A stretch of DNA of 64,000 bases, from NCBI GenBank assembly GCA_019118525.1, contig DWYV01000009.1, forward strand, positions 22,525 through 86,524, written 5' to 3'. Shown here piece after piece: positions 59,757 to 64,000 of the stretch (the stretch's first letter is position 1; every line of letters starts with the position of its first letter). The translations under genes were made by a program, and so were the position numbers. The notes below the pieces were generated by a model. That model ran no database searches. It had not been told where the DNA came from and was given only the letters and a program-made list of their open reading frames with translations. Origin of the DNA: Candidatus Bariatricus faecipullorum (lineage in GTDB: Bacteria > Bacillota > Clostridia > Lachnospirales > Lachnospiraceae).

Positions 59757-60134
59757 TTATTTTGTCTGTGATTCCAAAAAACCGGTGATAATCCGCTGAG
59801 AGTCCGAGGGCAGGTCCCGGTATTTCATAACGAGTCTGGTCTCTTCCTCTGTCAGATACAGCGTTTCCCGGGTATCCGGATTTACCGCGGAGTGTCTGGG
59901 TGTGCTGGCCTGAGCGTCTTTGGAACAGATGCTGGAACTGACCAGCTGATCCAGTGTGACATGATAAAGCCTGGACAGCCGAATCAGGGAATCCAGATCC
60001 GGCGTACGCTTACTGTTTTCATAATTGGAGTAGGCCTGCCGGGAGATATTCAGTGCCGCGCTCAGGTGCGTCTGCGTTAAATGATGCATTTTACGGAGTG
60101 TGCGCAGATTCTTGGATAACTGAATGTTAGGCAT
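59757..60134 (-). CDS. Xre-family helix-turn-helix regulator
   Basis: A 125-residue protein. The HTH_3 domain occupies residues 5-60 (NLRTLRKMHHLTQTHLSAAL, NISRQAYSNYENSKRTPDLD, SLIRLSRLYHVTLDQLVSSS); the C-terminal 60 residues are a helical tail (LYLTEEETRLVMKYRDLPSD, then SQRIITGFLES) seen in many clostridial Xre regulators. I start at ATG 60134, with GGAGG seven bases upstream; an in-frame ATG at 60170 has no site. It stands alone between convergent lysC and a codirectional CYTH gene; targets unknown. Confidence 0.88.
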   Translation of the reverse strand: MPNIQLSKNLRTLRKMHHLTQTHLSAALNISRQAYSNYENSKRTPDLDSLIRLSRLYHVTLDQLVSSSICSKDAQASTPRHSAVNPDTRETLYLTEEETRLVMKYRDLPSDSQRIITGFLESQTK

Positions 60135-60251
60135 TGTATTACCTCCGTTCTTTCGTAACTTCCCTCTCATGGAAATAAAGTATAGCAGTTTTTTTCTGTA
60201 AGGGGAGCACGTGCAACAAAACGCAACAAAAGCACGAAAGGCAACAAAACA

Positions 60252-60701
60252 TTATGAAAATCTTCGAATCAGCCGGCTGTTCTGATATTCTCCGGAAAAC
60301 GTAACATCCTTTCCAAACCAGGGCGGAGGGGAAAAGGAAAGGGCGGATTCCTTATCCGGGAATTCGACCTCGGCCAGAACCAGGGGGGCCAGTTTCCCTT
60401 CAAAAACATCCAGTTCGATGGTCAGTCCCCCGGCCAGGGGGATGCAGAACCGGTTTTTTTCTATCAGAATCCCGTCGGCCTTTGGCAGAAGATGACGGTA
60501 GGCCTCCTTTGTCAGCGGAAGGTTATATTCCTCCCGGGCAAGCAGTCCGGAAGATTTGTAAGTAAGGAAAAAATGTTCCCCGTCTTTCCGTATCCGGATA
60601 ACAGGACTGGTACAGAGGTACCCCTGCTGGATATGGCGGGATGGAAAACAGTCCAGGTTGGTGGGAAGCCGGTCAATCAGGTATTTGCGTTCGATTTCCA
60701 T
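60252..60701 (-). CDS. CYTH domain-containing phosphohydrolase/cyclase-like protein
   Basis: A 149-residue cytosolic protein of the CYTH (triphosphate tunnel metalloenzyme) superfamily: the N-terminal E-x-E-x-K signature in MEIERKYLID, IRIRKDGEHFFLTYKS, then KNRFCIPLAGGLTIELDVFE, and LVLAEVEFPDKESALSFSPP. Members hydrolyse inorganic or thiamine triphosphate, and a few cyclise ATP; short bacterial CYTH proteins of this size are mostly tripolyphosphatases. AAAGGAG precedes the ATG. No CHAD domain is attached and no partner is adjacent. Confidence 0.88.
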   Translation of the reverse strand: MEIERKYLIDRLPTNLDCFPSRHIQQGYLCTSPVIRIRKDGEHFFLTYKSSGLLAREEYNLPLTKEAYRHLLPKADGILIEKNRFCIPLAGGLTIELDVFEGKLAPLVLAEVEFPDKESALSFSPPPWFGKDVTFSGEYQNSRLIRRFS

Positions 60702-60842
60702 AAGTAGTTCTCCTTTCGTGGCTTTGTCTGTATTGTCTCACAAAATCCGGCAAAAAGGAAGAGGTTTGCATTTTCCGGGGGGTTCTGCTAAAATCAATAA
60801 TCATCATCACATGTATCCATGTATACGAAAGGAAGAATGAAA

Positions 60843-61415
60843 ATGAGCGAAGTTTATGTGTTTCTTGCAGACGGATTTGAAGAAATCGAAGGCCTTACTG
60901 TGGTAGATGTGCTGAGAAGGGCCGGTATATCGGTAAAGACGGTTTCCATTATGGAAACGAAAAAGATTAACGGAAGCCACAGCATTGTTGTGAAGGCAGA
61001 CAAGAAATTTGAGAAAACGGATTTTGAAAAGGGAAAGATGCTGGTTCTGCCCGGCGGTCTTACCGGCACCGGCAACCTGAAAAATCATAAAGGGCTGGAA
61101 CAGCTGATTTTAGATTACGCCGCCGAGGGAAGGCAGCTTGCGGCCATCTGCGCCGCGCCGACCATTCTGGGCGGTCTGGGACTTCTGGACGGCAAACAGG
61201 CCACGGCCTATCCGGGTATGGAAGAAGGTCTGGGCCGGGCGGTTTATAAGGAGAGAAAAGTGGTGACCGACGGCAATATCACCACGGGGAGAGGCATGGG
61301 AGCCTCCATTCCGTTTGCACTCCGGCTGGTGGAAATCCTGCGGGGAGAGCGGGCGGCAGAGATTACCGCAGAGAAGATTGTTTACAAAGAATGGCAGAGA
61401 GACCGGGAAATCTAG
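60843..61415 (+). CDS. DJ-1/PfpI family protein
   Basis: A 190-residue protein with the DJ-1 fold: VYVFLADGFEEIEGLTVVDV (conserved Glu), MLVLPGGLTGTGNLKNHKGL, the nucleophile elbow AAICAAPTILGGLGLLDGKQ with the reactive Cys, TAYPGMEE, and VTDGNITTGRGMGASIPFAL. This is the DJ-1/ThiJ branch rather than PfpI protease; relatives act in glyoxal or oxidant defence and as deglycase/hydratase-like enzymes. AAGGAAG lies eight bases before ATG 60843; ATG 60837 is also possible. Stands 48 bases ahead of a secreted-protein gene. Confidence 0.92.
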   Translation: MSEVYVFLADGFEEIEGLTVVDVLRRAGISVKTVSIMETKKINGSHSIVVKADKKFEKTDFEKGKMLVLPGGLTGTGNLKNHKGLEQLILDYAAEGRQLAAICAAPTILGGLGLLDGKQATAYPGMEEGLGRAVYKERKVVTDGNITTGRGMGASIPFALRLVEILRGERAAEITAEKIVYKEWQRDREI

Positions 61416-61463
61416 CAGACAGCCGGCCGGACTCAGACAGGAATACAGCTTAAGGAGCAGCGG

Positions 61464-62141
61464 ATGAAAAAGAAAGCAGTGATTGCCGCCGTGGCCGTTC
61501 TGGCCCTGATAATTGCGGCGGTTCTGGGAATCAGAGGGTGCATGGCTGCGAATGCGGATGCCGCAGGGTATGTGCAGGCGCAGCTGGATCTGACATTTCA
61601 GGGGGAAACCCAGGAGGCGCAGAGGTTTGTGGATGCCTCCCGCAGCGACCTGGAAGAAATCTACGAAAGCGGAATCGAAGCTTTTGTAGTGGCATACCTG
61701 ACAGCGGGCAGCGATACAGAAGGGGCTTACACGTCCAGCTTTGCTTCCGTGACAGAAAATATTTTCCGCTCTGTCCGCTACAGGGTGGGGCAGGAAGAAC
61801 GGACGGGAGACGGCTGGGAGGTGACGGTGTCCTATCAGCCGCTGGATGTACTCCCCCGGTTTGTGGAAAAGCTGGCCGGCGTCTCCTCGGAGATTGAGAA
61901 GAAAGCAGAAGAGGGTGTGTATTCCGGAACGGAAGAGGAGATTTCCCAGGCCGTGAATACGGAATACCTGATTCGGGCCCTGGAAGTACTGCAGTCAGCC
62001 TATCTGGAAGGAGAGTACGGGGAAGAGGAGACCTATACCTTCCACCTGACCCGGCAGGGAACCGGAATTTCCATGGAAAATGAGGAAATTACGGACTTTA
62101 TGGAGCGGATTTTAGAACTTGATAATCTCCCCGATGTGTGA
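61464..62141 (+). CDS. Membrane-anchored exported protein of unknown function
   Basis: A 225-residue protein with a basic N-terminus and one hydrophobic helix (AVIAAVAVLALIIAAVLGIR, about residues 5-24), probably an uncleaved anchor; a Cys follows in RGCMAA, but the lipobox is poor. The outer domain is acidic, with NIFRSVRYRVGQEERTGDGW and VTVSYQPLDVLPRFVEKLAG, a pattern resembling the DUF5105-type secreted proteins of Clostridia, though I cannot confirm that family. GGAG precedes the ATG. The tig promoter lies in its 3' end. Confidence 0.6.
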   Translation: MKKKAVIAAVAVLALIIAAVLGIRGCMAANADAAGYVQAQLDLTFQGETQEAQRFVDASRSDLEEIYESGIEAFVVAYLTAGSDTEGAYTSSFASVTENIFRSVRYRVGQEERTGDGWEVTVSYQPLDVLPRFVEKLAGVSSEIEKKAEEGVYSGTEEEISQAVNTEYLIRALEVLQSAYLEGEYGEEETYTFHLTRQGTGISMENEEITDFMERILELDNLPDV

Positions 62142-62147
62142 TATACT
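62119..62147 (+). promoter_or_regulatory. Sigma-A promoter of tig
   Basis: TTGATA (62119-62124), 17 bases, TATACT (62142-62147), within the end of the preceding gene. It gives a leader of about 100 bases containing a GGGATA...TATCCC inverted repeat. Confidence 0.7.
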
Positions 62148-62252
62148 CACATAATGAGTGTAATGGGGATAAGTCTGTCTGACTTTTCGCATATCCCGAA
62201 GCCTGAGCCCCGTCCGGGCCAGGTCCTGAACATATATTAGGAGGAGAAGACA

Positions 62253-63539
62253 ATGAGTTTACAGGTGGAGAAATTAGAGCACAATATGGCGAAGCTGACG
62301 ATTGAGGTTCCGGCAGAAGAACTGGAAAAGGCGATGCAGAGGGCTTATCAGAAGCAGAAAAAGAACATCAGCATTCCCGGTTTCCGGAAGGGCAAAGTGC
62401 CGCGCCAGATGATTGAGAAGATGTACGGACCGGAAATCTTCTATGATGATGCTGCAAATGACCTGATTCCGGAAGCATACTCCAGCGCATACGACGAGAG
62501 CGGACTGGATATTGTGTCCCAGCCGAAGATTGATGTAACTCAGATTGAAAAAGGCAAACCGTTTATCTTTACCGCGGAAGTTGCCGTAAAACCGGAAGTG
62601 ACCCTGGGACAGTACAGAGGGGTGGAGGTGGAGAAGTTCTCCACTGAAGTGACCGAAGAAGAGGTTCAGGCAAAGCTGGAAGAAGAGCAGCAGAAGAATG
62701 CCAGAACGATTTCCGTGGAAGACCGTCCGGTACAGGACAAAGACGAAATAGTCCTTGATTTTGAAGGATTTGTGGACGGCGAAGCGTTCGAAGGCGGAAA
62801 AGGCGAGAACTATCCGCTGGCTATCGGTTCCGGTACCTTTATCCCGGGCTTTGAAGAGCAGTTAATCGGCGCGGAGCTGGAGAAGGAAGTGGAAGTAAAG
62901 GTTACTTTCCCGGAGGACTACCATGCAGAGGATCTGAAGGGCAAAGACGCTGTGTTCAAATGCACCGTGCATGAGATTAAGGCCAAAGAGCTTCCGGAGC
63001 TGGACGACGAGTTCGCATCCGAAGTATCTGAATTCGAGACGCTGGAAGAACTGAAGGCGGACTATAAGACGAAGCTGGAAGAAGAGAAGGCAAGAGAAGG
63101 AAAGAGAAAACAGGAAGACCAGGCCGTGGAAAAAATCGTAGAGGCTTCTGAGATGGATATCCCGGACGCCATGACCGAGACTCAGGCAAGACAGATGGTG
63201 GATGATTTCGCATCCCGTCTGCAGCAGCAGGGACTGAGTCTGGAGCAGTATGCCCAGTTTACCGGCATGACTGTGGATAAGATGATTGAGGAGATGAAGC
63301 CCCAGGCCCTGAAGCAGATTCAGACCAGACTGGTTCTGGAAGCTGTGGCAAAGGCTGAAAATATTGAAATTTCCGATGAAAAACTGGACGAAGAGATTCA
63401 GAAAATGGCGGAAGCTTATCAGATGGAGGCTGACAGGCTGAAAGAATTCATGGGCGACCGTGAGAAAGAACAGATGAAGCAGGATATGGCCGTACAGGAG
63501 GCAATTACCTTCATTGTAGATAATGCTGAGGAAAAATAA
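62253..63539 (+). CDS. tig: Trigger factor
   Basis: A ribosome-bound chaperone and peptidyl-prolyl isomerase that meets nascent chains at the exit tunnel; 428 residues. The N-terminal domain carries the ribosome-docking signature ISIPGFRKGKVPRQMIEKMY. The central FKBP-type domain shows VLDFEGFVDGEAFEGGKGEN, then YPLAIGSGTFIPGFEEQLIG, and the C-terminal helical arms follow to EAITFIVDNAEEK. AGGAGGAGA precedes the ATG. clpP follows at 63589, the classic tig-clpP-clpX order. Confidence 0.97.
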   Translation: MSLQVEKLEHNMAKLTIEVPAEELEKAMQRAYQKQKKNISIPGFRKGKVPRQMIEKMYGPEIFYDDAANDLIPEAYSSAYDESGLDIVSQPKIDVTQIEKGKPFIFTAEVAVKPEVTLGQYRGVEVEKFSTEVTEEEVQAKLEEEQQKNARTISVEDRPVQDKDEIVLDFEGFVDGEAFEGGKGENYPLAIGSGTFIPGFEEQLIGAELEKEVEVKVTFPEDYHAEDLKGKDAVFKCTVHEIKAKELPELDDEFASEVSEFETLEELKADYKTKLEEEKAREGKRKQEDQAVEKIVEASEMDIPDAMTETQARQMVDDFASRLQQQGLSLEQYAQFTGMTVDKMIEEMKPQALKQIQTRLVLEAVAKAENIEISDEKLDEEIQKMAEAYQMEADRLKEFMGDREKEQMKQDMAVQEAITFIVDNAEEK

Positions 63540-63588
63540 ATAAGGCCCTTATCCTGGAAAACAGACTGACTGGAGGAGGCGTATACTT

Positions 63589-63981
63589 TTGAGTTTAGTA
63601 CCTTATGTAATTGAACAGACAAGCCGTGGAGAGCGCTCCTACGACATTTACTCAAGACTTTTAAAGGAGCGGATTATTTTCCTGGATTCCGAAGTAAACG
63701 ATGCGTCCGCAAGTGTAATTGTGGCTCAGCTTCTGTTCCTGGAAGCAGAGGATCCGGAAAAGGATATCCAGCTTTATATCAACAGCCCAGGCGGTTCTAT
63801 TTCCGCAGGGATGGCGATTTATGATACCATGAACTACATCAAGTGCGATGTGTCTACCATGTGTATCGGCATGGCGGCCAGCATGGGAGCTTTTCTTCTG
63901 GCAGGCGGTGCAAAGGGAAAACGGTTTGCTCTTCCTAATGCAGAGATTATGATTCACCAGCCTTCCGGCGGGGCCCAGGGC
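63589..63981 (+). CDS. clpP: ATP-dependent Clp protease proteolytic subunit, 3'-truncated at contig end
   Basis: A serine protease subunit that forms a 14-mer chamber with ClpX or ClpC. Translation begins at TTG 63589 (GGAGGAGG nine bases upstream) with [20 protein letters not shown], then [20 protein letters not shown], the catalytic Ser in [17 protein letters not shown], and the catalytic His in [14 protein letters not shown]. Only 131 residues are genuine; the sequence then runs into adapter. The missing third would include the catalytic Asp and handle region. Confidence 0.95.
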
Positions 63982-64000
63982 CTGTCTCTTATACACATCT
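63982..64000. other. Nextera/Tn5 mosaic-end adapter, not genomic DNA
   Basis: The last 19 bases, CTGTCTCTTATACACATCT, are exactly the Tn5 mosaic end used in Illumina Nextera libraries. They interrupt the conserved clpP frame directly after GGAQG, where homologues continue. This is untrimmed adapter at a contig end. Confidence 0.97.

Noticed and set aside
63661..63996. 111-codon minus-strand frame beginning MYKRQ
   Set aside because: It starts in the sequencing adapter and lies antisense to clpP; an artefact protein.

Overview
This 64 kb window (G+C close to half, dense genes, consensus sigma-A promoters, strong AGGAGG ribosome binding sites) reads as the chromosome of a gut Clostridia bacterium, most likely a member of the Lachnospiraceae. 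That placement rests on gene content and operon style: uvrC-hprK-glucokinase, MarR plus a heterodimeric ABC exporter, a selenium-dependent molybdenum hydroxylase maturation cluster, a VanRS-like pair next to an S11 carboxypeptidase, tig-clpP, and a stand-alone HisA that resembles the eukaryotic type. No rRNA, prophage, CRISPR array or intact insertion sequence was seen.

Layout. 1-4081: end of carboxynorspermidine decarboxylase, a DUF362 protein, an AraC regulator and an APH-type kinase. 4083-6211: a decay zone with three consecutive broken genes (MATE exporter, LysR regulator, SDR oxidoreductase), each damaged by small deletions. 6129-11424: CPBP protease, nitrilase-family amidohydrolase, D-Ala-D-Ala carboxypeptidase, VanRS-like two-component system and tRNA-Trp. 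11571-15254: acetyltransferase, two uncharacterised envelope proteins, and BirA-controlled bioY. 15458-21115: an operon maturing the selenium/molybdenum cofactor (oxidoreductase, moaC, moeA/mog-like, xdhC, yqeC, and a yqeB-mocA fusion). 21160-29732: CNNM transporter with an elaborate leader, a ThiD/D-serine ammonia-lyase fusion, and a MarR-ABC-ABC operon. 29830-31460: an AT-rich accessory patch with a small HTH/membrane-protein module carrying three copies of one operator, and a broken acetyltransferase.

31586-48597 is mostly core: pyrG, a DUF1846 protein, ftsH, uvrC-hprK-glcK, a class A PBP, a YigZ protein, long HPF, typA and an OB-fold SSB-like gene. 48676-59664 carries the aspartate pathway in three pieces (dapA-dapB; hom, a proposed alternative homoserine kinase and lysC), with hisA, secA and prfB between them. 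prfB has the classical programmed +1 frameshift. 59757-63981 holds an Xre regulator, a CYTH protein, a DJ-1 protein, an exported protein, tig and the start of clpP. The last 19 bases are the Illumina Nextera/Tn5 mosaic-end adapter, so the true genomic sequence ends at 63981.

The most novel items are the ThiD-DsdA fusion (a possible PLP-supplying kinase joined to a PLP enzyme), the CNNM leader with an Asp-rich mini-ORF, helically phased half-sites at the VanRS-like locus, and the triple-operator HTH module. All functional statements are inferred from sequence reading alone.
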